64,000 nucleotides of DNA from Crotophaga sulcirostris (lineage: Eukaryota > Chordata > Aves > Cuculiformes > Crotophagidae). The stretch lies in the NCBI GenBank assembly GCA_013397455.1, contig VYZB01000040.1:1417544-1481543 (forward strand), read 5' to 3'. Each line of letters starts with the position of its first letter. The stretch's first letter is position 1. A model generated the notes under the pieces. The model was not told where the DNA came from. It ran no database searches and saw nothing but the letters and a program-made list of their open reading frames with translations. The position numbers were made by a program, and so were the translations under genes. Positions 24,980-37,775 of this stretch are shown in pieces.

Positions 24980-24991
24980 CCCCCCCCCCCC
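24980..24991. repeat. Poly-C run, 12 bases
   Basis: A homopolymer of 12 C followed by a C/T-rich stretch to about 25017. It is prone to length error in sequencing. Confidence 0.85.
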
Positions 24992-25439
24992 ACCTCCCCT
25001 TTCCTCCTGTCCACATGACAGCCATAAAAATATAATGGAAACAATATGGGAACAGTCCTGGTTAGGGCAGCTCCCTTCTGGATGAGAGCCGCGAGCACAA
25101 GCTGGCTGCAAGATCCCTTTGGAAAAGTCACCGAGGGTGCGTCACGGTGTCCGTGTTTCCAAAACCAGTGGTGTGCCAGGACCATACTGGTGGAAGGGAG
25201 CCACTTGTGTACCAAACAATGGGCACTGTGCTGGCAGGGTAGGAACCCCAAGATGAGGTTATTATATTTGATATTTCTTTTGTACTGAAAGGTTCTTTGG
25301 GGCAAAGCTGTGCAACCATGAGAGGGTGCTAAGAGCATCCTGAATCCCCTCCTCTTTCTCTCCTGGCTGTGGGGCTTGCTGGTCCCAGCCAGGCAGGAGC
25401 TGCTGTGGATGTGTCTGTTGACTGTAGCCTACCAGCAGC

Positions 25440-26240
25440 TGTTTGCAGCCAGGAAGGACAATATACTGATTGCAGAATCCGGTTTAATTACTAACAGCAC
25501 ATGCCATTAAAAGAAATTGGCTTGGCTTTCTCAGGAGCAACACGTCTGAACTGCCTCACCTTCATAAAACTTGGCTCACATGCTAATTAGATGGCTTGGC
25601 TTAAAAAGATTGAGCCCCTGTGCTCCTACCAGCTCGTAGGACCCAGTGTTATTTAAAGATCCTAGGTTTCCTTATATAAGAGTCCAATTGTTTTTTCAAC
25701 AGAAAGAAAAAAAGACCCAAAAAAGAAAAGAAAAAAGGAAAAACCCAACCCACCCTTTAAACAGAATATAAATTTATGCATCATTGAGTTCTTAATTTTC
25801 ATGGAATTTCTCTCCCCCTCACAGACAGAAGTTGTATATACAGGATTTTAGTATTTCCTCTCCGGCTCCAGCCCCAATTTGAAGGACTGTAAAACGTTGA
25901 ACCGGTTCCAATAGCGCGTGGTTTGCATGGTCTCTGCTCTGCTGCAGAGTCAAAACAGCCCACACAGTAACAGACATGCAGTAAATCTTGGGAGAAGTGT
26001 TTCCTTTCTTCACACACACACACACAGAGGACTGAAATTCAATTATAGTTTTAAAATAATACTGAAATTCAGAGGCAGAAGATAAAAAAGCAAGCAATGT
26101 TCCTCTCACAGCGAGGAACCCGGCGGGTTTTGAAGCGCTATCGGGTTTCACCGAGCTTGGAGCTGATGATAACGTGTTTAGCATATTCTGTGGTCAGGCT
26201 AGCTTGCAAACACGTTCTCATTACTGGTGAATAATCATAA
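25440..26240. promoter_or_regulatory. Candidate conserved non-coding element block
   Basis: This AT-rich stretch has no repeats apart from a (CA)8 microsatellite and a purine-rich tract (25700-25745). It contains homeodomain-type TAAT cores ('ggtttaattactaac' near 25482, 'tgctaattagatgg' near 25581) among long stretches without open frames. That texture is typical of deeply conserved enhancers, but it is an inference from composition and motifs only. No promoter is identified. Confidence 0.3.
26011..26026. repeat. (CA)8 microsatellite
   Basis: Eight perfect CA units are seen directly. Confidence 0.95.
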
Positions 26241-29034
26241 CAGTTAATTGGCTTTGGAGAGAGATTTAGAGTCCCCTCACACTGTGTTTTTCCCCCTATT
26301 TCATGTACTTTTTCGCAAATCTTGGGAGGAACAGAATGTAAAACTGCAGATCATCAAATTAGCCTTTAATAATGCTGCAAGACCCATGTGCACTGCAAAT
26401 ACACAAGATCCTCCATTCTTCTCTGCTTTTTCTCTCTCCTACATACTATAAACAGAGGAAGAGAGCAGCACTCTGCGTGCCAAATCTACCCATGTTTTCT
26501 TTTTATGTTTCCTCCCATCACGCTTTTGCCCAAGTATATCACGGTGCCTGTAGGACAAGGGCTGTACCATCAGACATTTGCAAAATGCTCAGCAGTAATG
26601 ATTGTCACACCCAAATCAGTCCACAGGGCTTTGCTGGCTGGCTGAGAGGCACATTTTTATAACGGTGCGGCGTTGGGTTGGGTCTTGCACAGCGACGCTC
26701 TTGTATCAACCCCTCAGTGCGCGTCTGGGCTGAATTTCATGAACCCAGACAGATCTGTGTCCCCTGTGAAGGAGACTGAGTTGTGATTTTAGAGAGGAGA
26801 GAGCCTCTTTTGTGGGAACAGCTGCTATTTGCTGTGCAGGAATGAGCCCAGAGATGGGGTGTAAAGCCTTTTGTCTCTCTCCCAGATGAAGAAATGCCAT
26901 GAAAAGGACCAAACTGAGAGATGAGTGTGGGAGTTGTGGAAGAGAGGTTGGATTGGGAAAGGACAGAACAAGGAGAGGGAGGAGGGCAGCAAGAAGGTAA
27001 AGCCAAGGAAAGGCAAACGCAGCCCAAGAGCCCAAGAAACCCGAGGGACTGAGATGTTTCCCACTCTGAGCTTTGGTGGCTGAACTTTGCCTTGGAGTTT
27101 GTTTCATGATCGTGGGGAAAATCCATGGGGATTAGACCCTCACTTGGTCCCCATCAGGCATCAGTATTTGCATCTCAAGGTTATTCCAAGGGGTAGCTTG
27201 GGTTGTCCTGCTTTCCCCATAGTTAGCAAGTTTCTTGCTTACAGATGTTCAACTGCCCAGCAAACCCCTAAAGCCAAAGAAGTTGAGCTGTGGTGGCTGG
27301 AGATTCACCTCTGCCACAGAGGCTTAAAAACTGCCTTTGGTTGATGCATATCTGGACCATCCAGAGAATTAACCAGGAGAAGGAGTGGATGAGGCATAAG
27401 AAGCAGCATCTCCAGCCACCTCTGCTTGCAGCTGCCTGACTGAAGTCTGTGCTACCCACAATTTCGAAGCCTGGCCCTGATTTGCGCTGCCTTTACTAAC
27501 AGAGTTTGGGCTTGGAGCTGAGCACAGTTCAAGCCTGCATCCCTGTAAATTCAGCTTGAGCAGGTTGGAGGGTTGGTGCAAGTTGGTAGAATATTAAAGA
27601 AATGTGTCCCTGCCTGTGGGTTTCATTACTGTGTGCATTCCTAAGCAGCCCTGTTGCACAAGTCTGTCTCAAATCACATTGCCTGTGGTTATTAACTGGT
27701 AGGCAGCTCCAAGCCCAGTGATCTACCCAAGTATCTTGGATATGGTTTTTTCCAGCTTTGGTCCTTTCCCTTTCCTCAGCAGCCTCTCTGCCATCCAGTC
27801 ATTACCTTCTAAATCACTTGATCAACCAAATTGCACAAAGGAAAAATGGTCTCATATATAATTTGATTTTTTAATGGATTTGTGCAAAGTGATGGGAGGG
27901 AGAGGGGGGACCTGGATTATGTCCTTGGCATGAGGACACAGCCCCTTCACTGCTGCACATTGTGCAGGGCACAACTGGTCACATCTTTCCTTGCCTGGGA
28001 CTATGTGGACAGGTTTTACAGGAGAGTCTTAAGGAAAACAGGGCTCATTAGATTTGCCACTGCAATTTTTTAATCTGTTAAACCCCATTGTCTCAGTGCA
28101 TTTTAAGCTATACCTGTTTGGGAGATTGTTTTTGGTTTTTTAGGTCCTCTTTTGAACAGACCTTTGGAAGTGCTGGGGAAAGACTCCAAAAGGTGTTTTT
28201 CTCAAATTGCTGTTGTATAAGCCTAGATTTGTCTCCTCTCTAAGACCAGGTTACCTAATACGCTGCTACAGTGGGGTGCACTGACACATGACACTATAAA
28301 GCACCCTGTGTTTAATAACCCTTATTTTGGGTGTCTGGAGCCACATCTTCTCTATCCCCACTGGAGCTGACGTAGAGGAGGGATGAGCCTGCACCAACGT
28401 GCCTGAACATTTACTGTTGCATCCAGCTTACTGTCAATAACATATCCAAAAATATAGATTGCAAATGCCATAATCATTGGAAAAACACTGACCTGATTTT
28501 TTTTTTTTTTTGCCCAGTTCATTCACATGTTTAGGAGTGAAAATACTTTCACAGCTGATGGCTCAATATAGACTGGTTTCCATGCACCCCACAAGTCTGA
28601 GAATCCCAAGGGGTATGTAATTGTCTGAGTCATTTTGGGTCATCAAACAGACAGGTTATTTCAGTCACTGCACATGAAATTTCCTGGAGCCTCTAAACTC
28701 GGGGTTTACCATCACATAAAACTGGTTGTGTGATGGCTTAGGAGTCAATATTTGGTAGCATTTCATCAGAGCACTTGTAGGTAGGAGCATCTATTAGGGG
28801 CTCTGGGATAGCCAGGAACCTGAGTGGTGGGGAAAACAAATCCCTTTGATAATGAAACAACTCTGGGTTTGTTTCCTATTCAAAATGATGCCCATAAGAC
28901 CCTGCCAGGGGCCAGAAGCTCTCACCTACCCCATGGACAGTACAAGTGAGGATGGCTCAGTTATTCAAGGTCCATTTGAAAATGCTTTGATGGCTCACAG
29001 GGAAGGAGAAATTAAGTTAATCTTGTCAGGCCTT
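26241..29034. other. Unique non-coding sequence, 2.8 kb
   Basis: No recognised gene or mobile element. A run of 15 T is at 28497-28511. Minus-strand frames of about 130 codons near 26.7-27.1 kb overlap each other in two registers and look like chance. Confidence 0.5.
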
Positions 29035-29160
29035 ACTTTTTTTTTTGTTTTGTGGATTTTTTGTTTGTTTTGATTTTTTGTTTGTTGATTTTTGTTTGGG
29101 TTTTTTGTTTGCTTGTTTGTTTGTTTTTTTTCGGGTTGTTTTTGGTTTTTTTTGGTTCCA
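29035..29160. repeat. GT-rich (TTTG/TTTTG)n low-complexity tract
   Basis: About 125 bases of T and G almost without A or C on the plus strand, built from imperfect TTTG, TTTTG and TTTTTTG units. It creates phenylalanine-rich chance frames on the plus strand and lysine/asparagine-rich ones on the minus strand. A shorter (TTTG)n stretch occurs near 29600-29613. Confidence 0.9.
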
Positions 29161-31289
29161 GGGGGCTTTGGTTCTTGTCCAAAGGTGCGAGCTGGACACT
29201 CTGGTGAGCGGTTTGGGCAAATCATTTGCTCCTCACAGGGACTGTGCCGTGTAGCAGCTGGGGTCTTTATCTTCTGGCTAGAGTTTTTTTTGCCTGACCC
29301 CTCAAAGTTACCTGCCCTAGCTCAAGTGTAGCATCACAGCCTCTCATTTTGCCTCCTTTTGAGTTAAAGTAAGGGATGAACTAAACTGCCACCTGAAGGC
29401 GCAAAATAACTTTTTTGTGCCAGAAACACAGGCTTCTTGTCACTACAGGGAATTTCTTCTAGTTGCTTTTAAGAAGAAGTCTCCTAGCCTTCCAACAAGC
29501 AAACCACCAGAGACAGCACCTCATACTCACTGAAAACTAGTGTTTTGTAGAAAGACCTTTTATTGGGATGAGAAGCTGAGTTGTGAGAAACAGATTTTTT
29601 TGTTTGTTTGTTTGTGTGCCTTAGTTACAGAACCAAGCATTTGTAAAAAATGTAGGTTTTTCTGTGGCCAAGCTTGAAATTTTTAGCTTTTTTTTCCAAT
29701 AAACCAAGAAATTAAAAAAGAATTCTTGTGCTGAGCCAAATGTTCTTTTGGTTTAAAGCAAAACATTTTATTTTCAGACCTTTCTACAAAAAGCAAAGAA
29801 CCAAATAGCCATGTGGAAGTGGTAGCTGCCTTGTATCCAAAGGCTCATCTCTTTGGGCGTTTACCCACAGTGAAAGAAACTTAGATACAATTTCCTACCC
29901 CACTGGTGAAGGGTCCAGTTTCAAAACTCAGCCTTTAAGGCAATCAGTCCCACCACAAAGCCATGGTATTCAGCAGAGGATGTTCTTCAAATCTGCTTCG
30001 TAGAGCTTTGTATGATGAAAACTTAAAAATCCATTCTGCTGCAGAAGGAGAGACTATGGCTTTCTCTCCAACCTGTAAATTAGGTTTCCCAATATTTATG
30101 TTTATGTGTGAAAAGTTTAATGGTGTCAGTAAAAGCACATGAAAATCCCACCAGACATCTATGACAGAGTGACTCAGATGGTACATTGCAGCCTGTATCT
30201 AGACAGGAAAGATGCTTTCCACATTTCTGCAGGTGGTTTTCTATCTCCTAAAGGTCATCTTTCCTTGGGGGGGTGGCAGCTGAACTGAGTGCTGCCATCC
30301 CCAGTAGAAGGAGGTGGTGCACATGACAGCACGCTTCTCCTGCAGAGCTGACCCCAATAAAACAACCCACTAGGCTTTGATGATGCTTAATTGTGTAGCT
30401 CTGTCCTCTGGTCTTGTGTTTTGGGACAGCAAGATGGGAAATGTTCAGATCACCCCAGGAAGAGGAGGAAATTGCAATCCCTCATAGTATAAGTAAATGT
30501 ACTACCCATAAAGCTATTGGATAAAAGAAAGTGTTGATGTGTGTAAGGGAGAAACAATCATAATTGCCTTTTTGGGGTAAATTTACTCTCCACTGGAAAT
30601 AAATAGTCTGGCCTTCTCTGCTAAGAAGTCACAGTCTCCCATTCAAATCTCTGGGTTCTCTGTTCACAGAATGACCTTTAATTGTGTTAAAGACTCTGCA
30701 AATCTCTGTTTTGGGGAGAGTGGTAGCTAGAATGGAATGGCTCCTTACGTAAAGCCAAGAGACATGAATAGTTCAAGGCAGCTGCAGGGATTAATGCTTT
30801 GCAGGGCAGCTCTTTGTCTTGGGCCATGGAAAGGACTGGTATTTGGCACTCTGTTTTGTTGCATATTTTATGGTCTGGAAGAGGTCTTAACATCTTTTAT
30901 AACACAGTCACTCCACAATGGCTTTCTTCAGCGGGGTTGAGAGCTCATTGGCAGTGCTGAACGAAAATATGAGCTATTTTTTTTTTGTTTGGATGGACGG
31001 GACAGGATGCTCTCCACCAAGGAATTCTTTACAGGTAGAGGTCAAAGACTTGCTGCTACAATCTGAGATTTCAAAGGTCATGAGATTTGGGGTGGAGTTG
31101 TGAGTTTTGGCAAGACGACATGTGGTTTTGGTTTGGTTTTTGCTTCCAGAGTGGGAACATGTAGTGAGCCATTGACACAGGACACTGAGGGCTGAGACCA
31201 TGACGAAAGCTCTGCGATGCCAGATGGGGGAATGCAAAGACTTTCCTCAGCAGACATCAGCTCAAGATATCCAGCAGTAGGATCTCACT
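29161..31289. other. Unique non-coding sequence, 2.1 kb
   Basis: No recognised gene. The part at 29640-29800 is strongly AT-rich with alternating A- and T-runs, similar in texture to 39.3-39.6 and 49.7-50.1 kb. Nothing else is identified. Confidence 0.5.
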
Positions 31290-31400
31290 CATGGTAAAGG
31301 GAATGATCTTGAGCCTTGCATGGGGATTTGACCTCTGAGGCCAACTGCTGTTGTGAGCACTAAGCCAGTGTGCTGATTGCTACATCTTAGGCAAACAGAA
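31290..31400 (-). repeat. Possible tRNA-derived SINE relic
   Basis: In reverse complement, a segment resembling an RNA polymerase III A-box (TAGCAATCAGC, near 31363-31373) is followed about 50 bases later by a B-box-like GGTCAAATCCCC (near 31325-31336). The spacing fits a tRNA head with a long variable arm, but no cloverleaf pairs convincingly. It could be an old tRNA-derived SINE head or chance. Confidence 0.28.
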
Positions 31401-34400
31401 GATATCTTGGTCATACGACCTACCTGCAGAAGCTTGCTCCTGCACCAGTTATCAGTCCAAATTTCCTTCATGCTCCTTCTTTCTTGTATTTTATTTCTTC
31501 TTTCTAGCACGTATTTGCTTTCTGCTTGTTTGTTACAATAGCATTTCTCTCTTTTGTCTCAATCTTTGCTTCCTAAGAGCTTCTAGCAGCCACTGCTGTT
31601 GTTGAGTTGGAGGGACAAATCAGTTGCGCCCTCCTTCTAGGCTGTAGGAAATCTGTGGGGATGTGATCCCATTTTGAAATTTTGTGGAGGGGAAATGCAC
31701 ATTCTGTGAGATCATCCACTGTGATATCTGTTGGGAGGAACTAGAGATGCCATGAGCAGTGCTCAGCTCACCCAAACCCTGTCTGGCAGGAAAAGGAATT
31801 CCTGTGTAATAAAAATTAAGATAATTGCCTATGAAGAAATGTTTCATTGTGAAGAGTATTTTCATACACATTAGGGGACGGGAGGTCAAATTCAGAGAAC
31901 ATAAGTTCAAGCCCTGAGAGAGGCAACTTTGTTTTTCTTTAAATTACAATTATTAATTTTTTTTTTATTTTCATGGCTGCTGTTGGGTTCTGGGTTGGGT
32001 TAAGTCACCACTTACTTTTCTGGGGAAAGTTTAAATGTCCTAAAAACTGCAGGAGCTTTGAGCAAAGGGATGTCACTGTTCTTCACCTCTTCCACATCTA
32101 TTGAGGAAGCTATTCCACACATATTTTAGTGGAGAAAACAGTTTTATTCTTCCAGCATCTCAAAACACAAAGCTGAGGAGTTGACCTTAGTTGGTCTGAC
32201 CCCCCAGTCAGGAGAACAGCACCTGGGCAGGGCCATCATCTCCTTTACATCTTCTGGGTATGAAGATACCAAGAAGATGGAGTTTAAAGGAGTCACAGCT
32301 GGTTGTGGAGAAGTATCTGGTCCTCAGCCTTTGTCTATTCTGAGCCTGCCTAAAAGAGAGGGAAAATTAATAAAGAGAAAAAGACAGGATGAATGGGAAC
32401 TATTATACATGCAAGATTTTGGGGGTTTGTGGCTAGGGTGAGGGCAGCTGGGTGGAGGATCAGGACAGAGCTGTGCAGAAGACCCTGTTTTGCTGTTAAG
32501 TCTTCCACTTCTCTACAAATGCATGTAAGCTCAGGACTATTTGGGTTAGTTTCATAGTAAAGTTTGCTAGACAAGGTAGTGGGGGATGGACTAAGGGGGA
32601 AAGGAAAGTGTAGAAGACACCTTCAAGATATGCAAAATGAGGAGAGGTCTTGGTTCTGTCTTCAGGTCAACTGTGAGGCACCGTGCAGAGGTTTCAGCTC
32701 ATACATTTACTTTGCAGTTGTAACAGGCTTGGAGCTTGCATGCTGAGCTGTCAGCTCAAAGGCTAATCCCATCATTGTGTTCATCTGTGAGTGCCTGTAC
32801 ATCTCCACAGACTTCCACTGCAACGGTGGCCGCATCATTTCTTCGCAGGGATTCAGGGAAGCTCAAGGTTTGTATGAGATAAGAGGATAAGAGGACCCTT
32901 GGACTGAATCCCTTGAACATTAGGGAACCTGCTCTATCAGTTTGAGGTGTCTTGTGAAATACATTAGATCTCCATCTGGGAAATAATTCCTGTCTTTCCA
33001 CCGAAGGGATCTAAGAAGGACATAAGCAGAGTGCCTTTTGACCAAAACCTGTTGTTTTCTCACCTACTTTGGGTCTGCTGAAGGCCAGCATTGCCATGTT
33101 AAGAGCAAAGATTTGCAAGCAACTGTTCCTGTCTGCGAGAAGGGCAGTGATCGTGCAGTCAAACAGCCTCACACCTAGGATCCACATAGAGTTAGGAGAA
33201 GCCCAAATCTGAGCTTCCAGGCAACGTATTGCCAGCAAACGGGATTCCCAAACACTCGGGCTCGTTCAGATTTTGATCTCTGCTTGTTTTATGGCCCTTG
33301 AAAAAATGTGTTTCACCACTCTGTCCTTCCAGAGTGATCTTAGGCCAATTTGATATGGAGGGGCCTTGGACTGAACTGCTGTCTGAGCAGCAGTGTTTGC
33401 TTATCTGCTCATCTCCTTCAGCTGCACTGTCCAGAGAATGCTTTATTTTTCTCTTTGTCTCCTACTTAATATTACCTCCTCCTGCTTGTCCTTGATTTTA
33501 TCACCTGAGAATGTGTCTATGTGTTGTCTACAATGGATTTTCAAATGAGTGCCTTTTGGCCAGCTGGTGCTATTGGCATTTTGGTGCAGACCAGTGAGAA
33601 GAAAGGAGAAGAAATTGGATTCAGGACTCCAAAAAATGAAACCACCTCGTTTTTCATCCCCTTTGATTAACTCGCTGGTTTATTTGCCTGTAACAATGAC
33701 AAATGACGCCACCAGCTGATGCTATCACATTTGGCAGAGTCAGCCTAGTTTTGAACTCAGCAATTAAAACTCTACATGGGACAGATTTATGGTAACATTT
33801 CACTAACTCTTGGGGAAAAAATGTCTTTGACAGATTCAAGCTAAGTAGGAATGTGAAAGGTTCTTAACAGCAAGAACAAACAGTTCCTTTATGTTCTATC
33901 TATTCTGAGCTACTAATATCCACTAATGCTCCTTATGATGTCTGTGTTTTATTCTCATTGATTTTTTGGTCTGTTCTACTGTCAGTCTAATCCTGCTGTT
34001 AGTTACACCAGTGTAAATTTGGAGCACTTCCATGGAAATTAACTCCCCTGACTTTAAAGGAGCACAGGCTCCAGAGAGGCTTAAAACACCTCCTCCAAGC
34101 AGCTGAGGGCAGGTTGTTGGTTGCTGAAGGAGAAATCTCACCTTTCAGAGAGAGCTTTTAGGAGAAGCTCTCTGAATGCAGAAGGTTCAAACGAAGAAAA
34201 AAAATTAAAACTCTGAGTGTATTTTTCCCCTGTTGTAATTATTACCTGGGAGGTGGCTGGGAGTGTGTCTGGTGGTTGTTGAGTTTTCAGGTGAGATACT
34301 ACTGGATGTCAGGGCTTTGCAAGGTAGTGACTCCATGCCATGCTTTTTTTATCCATTAAGGCCAGAGATTTTTGCACAGGGATGCTCTGCATGTGGAATG

Positions 34401-35179
34401 GACCCAAACTTATTCCTTTCCTGAATCACACACCTGACATGTCTTACAGCCAGGGGAGAGGAACAGACATCTCCAGTTCCCCTGAACTACTTGAAATACT
34501 GCATTAGGGGGCCATGAGTCCCACCTCGTGTCCTGAAGTTCAGTTCAATCCTCATCATGGCTACAGCAAGTGTGGTCAGACTTTGACCCTGAAAGCTCTG
34601 CATCCAAATCCTCACGTCTCTGCAAGCCATGGCACATCACCCCTGCCTGGGAAGATGGGACAGGAGGAAATTTCCAAGTGTGGCTCAGGGCAGGGTAGAG
34701 GGTTCCCATGAGACACTGCAAGTTGGCAGCAAGAAGACCATTGGGACATTTTCTTACCTGCCCAGGCACAGAGGAGTAGGGGGTTGTTGTGTTCAGACCC
34801 ACTTTGCTGTGAAACAGCTCTAATAAAAGCAGGGATGTGCTAACCTGTACCTGCTGGTGCGTGCCATGCCACACACGCAAGAGGAGGATGTAACAACACA
34901 CCTGGTTCTCCAGAGGAGACACAGGTAGACCTAAAGGGCCCTGCCTTTGCCATGAAGTCTAAACTCATGGATTCCAGGCAAAGCCAGCAAAGTGAGTGGC
35001 CGTGTTGTAAGTCTGACTTGTACAATGCAATGTGTATCCTCCACCCCTCCCCTCCTGCAGTACTGTTAGGAATTCATGCAGCACATCTGCTAACGCTCCT
35101 TGTCTCTCCCTGCTGCCCATGGCTTTTGTTTAAATGTTAATACCACATGTGGTACCTTTCTTCTGGAGATGAAGATGGA
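31401..35179. other. Unique non-coding sequence, 3.8 kb
   Basis: No recognised gene or repeat. A T-rich run is at 31958-31970. Frames up to 125 codons are unsupported. Confidence 0.5.
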
Positions 35180-35400
35180 TTGCAATGTCAGGCTGGATTT
35201 AAATTCATTTTTCTGTTAAAAATTTGTAATTATATTGAAAGGTTGTACGAAGTCCAAGACCTCTCTGGGCTACTCTGGTTAATTAGCTGCCACAGATATT
35301 GTGCATTCAATTAAATTGTTCTCACTGCATTAAATTAAGTTATTAAACATTTGAAATAGTTGAGATATCAGCCACGCTTGATTGCTGGAAGGTCACACAC
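35180..35400. promoter_or_regulatory. Candidate conserved non-coding element
   Basis: An AT-rich, non-repetitive block of about 220 bases, with TTAATTAGCTG near 35279 and several ATTAAATT cores at 35310-35340. It has no open frame of note. The base composition and dense TAAT/ATTA sites suggest an enhancer-type element. There is no direct proof here. Confidence 0.3.
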
Positions 35401-36457
35401 TTCGCTACTCATCTAGGCCAAATTCTGTGTGTTGGGCAATTTAAGTGCAAATGGATTTGGAGGTTGCAGAGCCCTCTGAGAAGACATTTGCTAATGGTTG
35501 GTAGGTTTGCACAGACACAGAAAAAGTAGTTAGAGGCTGAGGCCTGGACCTGCATGAAATCAATGAGCTCTTCATACAGCAAAGCAAGCGAGATCTGTCC
35601 CTACTTACTGGCTTTTGCAAGCAAACAGTGTTCATGAGGGACCTATTGAAAAGGTCCTGTCTCGTTGTTTGAAGGAAGGGAGAAGATTGCTCCGAGTAAA
35701 ATCAGATGGGAGCGAAGAGATAGCTTTGGATGGTGAAATGAAATTGGAATTGGGTAGGGAAATACTGTGTATAAATGGAAATAGATGTCTTTGTGCTGCT
35801 ACTCTGGAGAATGCCAGCTTTTGTCCTTGTTGTGCTTTTCCAAGGGTGTTGTCTCTTACACCATCCTTCATGCTAGGCAGTCCAGGTGGGTGCTGTGTCC
35901 AGTCCTGGACATTGCTGGGACATCCCAGAAACAACCAAGAGAAGGCTCTCTACCTACACAGGTCAGCTGGACCTGGCAAGTTGCTTGTGTGGTGGAGACA
36001 ACACAGCACTGATGGTGGTGGTGTTTTCCTCAGCTGCAACTTCTTCTTCTTCTCTTAACCTACTTTCATCCTGCTGCACCACCAAACATTTTGCTGATCC
36101 GCGGCAAGGAGCTGCACATGCTCTTCCAAATAACTCTAGTTCCTCTCCCACACGTACTGGCAGCCCAGGCTGTCTCTCCTGTGTTTGTCTCTCTGCTCCC
36201 TCCTGCGCAGCAGCCATCCCTGCTGGTAGGTAGCTCATTTCTGGGAGAGAAGAACAGCTTTGGAGAGCTAATGGCCATTTCACATGCAATCAAAAGCCTT
36301 GTGACTGTAGACAGGGAAGACACCTCTTGAAGGTGCATCTAGTGGCACAAACAGGCAGAAGAAAGCCACCAAGCTGTGGGCTGGGCTGTGTCCAGTTTGC
36401 TTGAAGGCACCATATGATGTGGCTGAGACAACCAGTGGGGCAACTAACACTCATGCC
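35401..36457. other. Unique non-coding sequence
   Basis: About 1.05 kb. Overlapping frames up to 147 codons on the plus strand (35615-36058) show no recognisable domain and are opposed by minus-strand frames. Confidence 0.45.
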
Positions 36458-36501
36458 ATCATTTTAGAGGTGGGGAAACTGAAGCAGGTTGCTCAGGTCA
36501 C
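36458..36501 (-). repeat. Possible MIR-type SINE relic
   Basis: 'attttagaggtggggaaact' followed by 'gaag' and then 'ttgctcaggtcac' follows the order of the reversed conserved part of MIR elements (ATTTTACAGATGAGGAAACTGAGG ... GCCCAAGGTCAC type). Only about 44 bases are recognisable, so chance or convergence cannot be excluded. Confidence 0.4.
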
Positions 36502-37184
36502 GGACCACAGAAATCTTCTCTTTTCAGGAAAAAAAACCCCAAAGCTTTTCCATCCTTCAAAGTCCACTTCAGTGTTTTATTGGGGATGTTAAAGACAGTC
36601 CTACCCCCCTCTCTGCTGGGATGCTGCTGCAGCCTGGTGTCCGTATTTCAAAGCAACGCAGCGGATCCTCCCTCCTTAGCAGCTCCCTGTCCCTAGGGGA
36701 GGGAGACAGCAGTGAATATTCACTTCTCCCATATTGTAGCCCTGATTCTTATTCCAGGTGCTGCCCCGAAGTCGATATTTCTACCCGTTCCTCTGCAGGA
36801 GTGTCACGTGTTTGTCTTCATTGATCTTTCTTTTGTAAAAAGATAGAGGAGAAGAGGTTATTGTTTCTCTCTCTGCTGGACGTGTGCTATCTCCCAGACC
36901 CACAGCCTGCAGCTGGTTTTGTCAAATGATTTTGGCTTAGCTGCTGTGGTAATTACACAGCTGGGCAGTGGGAAATCCCGCCCAGTAGCTGACGCCTGCC
37001 TAATCACTGCTGGTTGTGTTCGGAGACTCGAGGACCTGCTGTAATAACACCACCACTTAATTAGTCTTTTCCTGAGTAACGCAAAGCAATCACAGCTTCC
37101 TAGATCTTCTTAACTATGTGAGTCCATGATGGGTGAAAACAGTCCTGATAAAGGACCGTGAAGGGAGCTTATGCAGCTTGGATG
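36502..37184. other. Unique non-coding sequence
   Basis: About 680 bases between the two MIR-like candidates. No gene is recognised. The stretch near 36900-37080 is rich in TAAT-type sites ('ggtaattacacagctgg', 'cttaattagtc'). Confidence 0.45.
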
Positions 37185-37262
37185 TCAAACCTTGGCCTTG
37201 CCTCAGTTTCCCCTTCTTGAGTTTCTCACTGTCTGGTGTTGAGACAATCCAAATAATACTCT
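37185..37262 (+). repeat. Possible second MIR-type relic
   Basis: 'aaccttggccttgcctcag' then 'tttcccc' and later 'ccaaataatact' recall the forward MIR order (ACCTTGGGCAAG ... CCTCAGTTTCC ... ATAATACT). The match is short and interrupted. It lies 0.7 kb from the reversed candidate at 36.46 kb. Confidence 0.33.
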
Positions 37263-37775
37263 TGGGGCATGGTTTATTAGGAGGACATTACAGTTCAAAT
37301 GTCAAAATAAATAAATAGAAATATTTCCTTCTCTCCCAGGTCTGTCTGGCATCTCACTTATGTCTTCATTTGTGAGGTTTTAAATGTGAGCAGCCCTAGC
37401 TTGTCTTCCAGACTAAGTACATTGCTTAAGGACCTTTAAACCTGCCTGTTCTGGTATTTTAGCTTATTTCCAGGTTTATACAACAAATGACAGGGTGTCT
37501 GTTCTGTATTTGGAGGATTCAGATGCACGACTTAACAGGGAGCTGAATTACAGCAATTACTGTGCCTCTGTTGCCACTGGGAAACCTTTTGCAGAGATTT
37601 AAACTGATTTATTCCCCTTGCCTTGCCTGCCTTGGGCTTAGGGGACAGCACTGTTAACCATGGCCCAGCTGACAGGCAGTGTTTCACTATATAAAAGATT
37701 AAATAAACTTTGCTGAATATCAGATTAAAAATGGTGCAAGGGACATTATTCAAATGCAGAAAAAAAGAGAAAAAC
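37263..37775. other. Unique non-coding sequence
   Basis: About 510 bases with no recognised gene or repeat. Confidence 0.45.

Larger units (their letters stand above)
22277..25439. other. Unique non-coding sequence, 3.2 kb
   Basis: No recognised gene. The 189-codon minus-strand frame at 24375-24944 is the longest in the window, but it crosses an A-rich tract (24721-24740), has frames opposing it on the plus strand and resembles no protein. A run of 12 C lies at 24980-24991. Confidence 0.5.

Noticed and set aside
29026..29225. Lys/Asn-rich minus-strand and Phe-rich plus-strand frames
   Set aside because: They are translations of a TTTG-type simple repeat.
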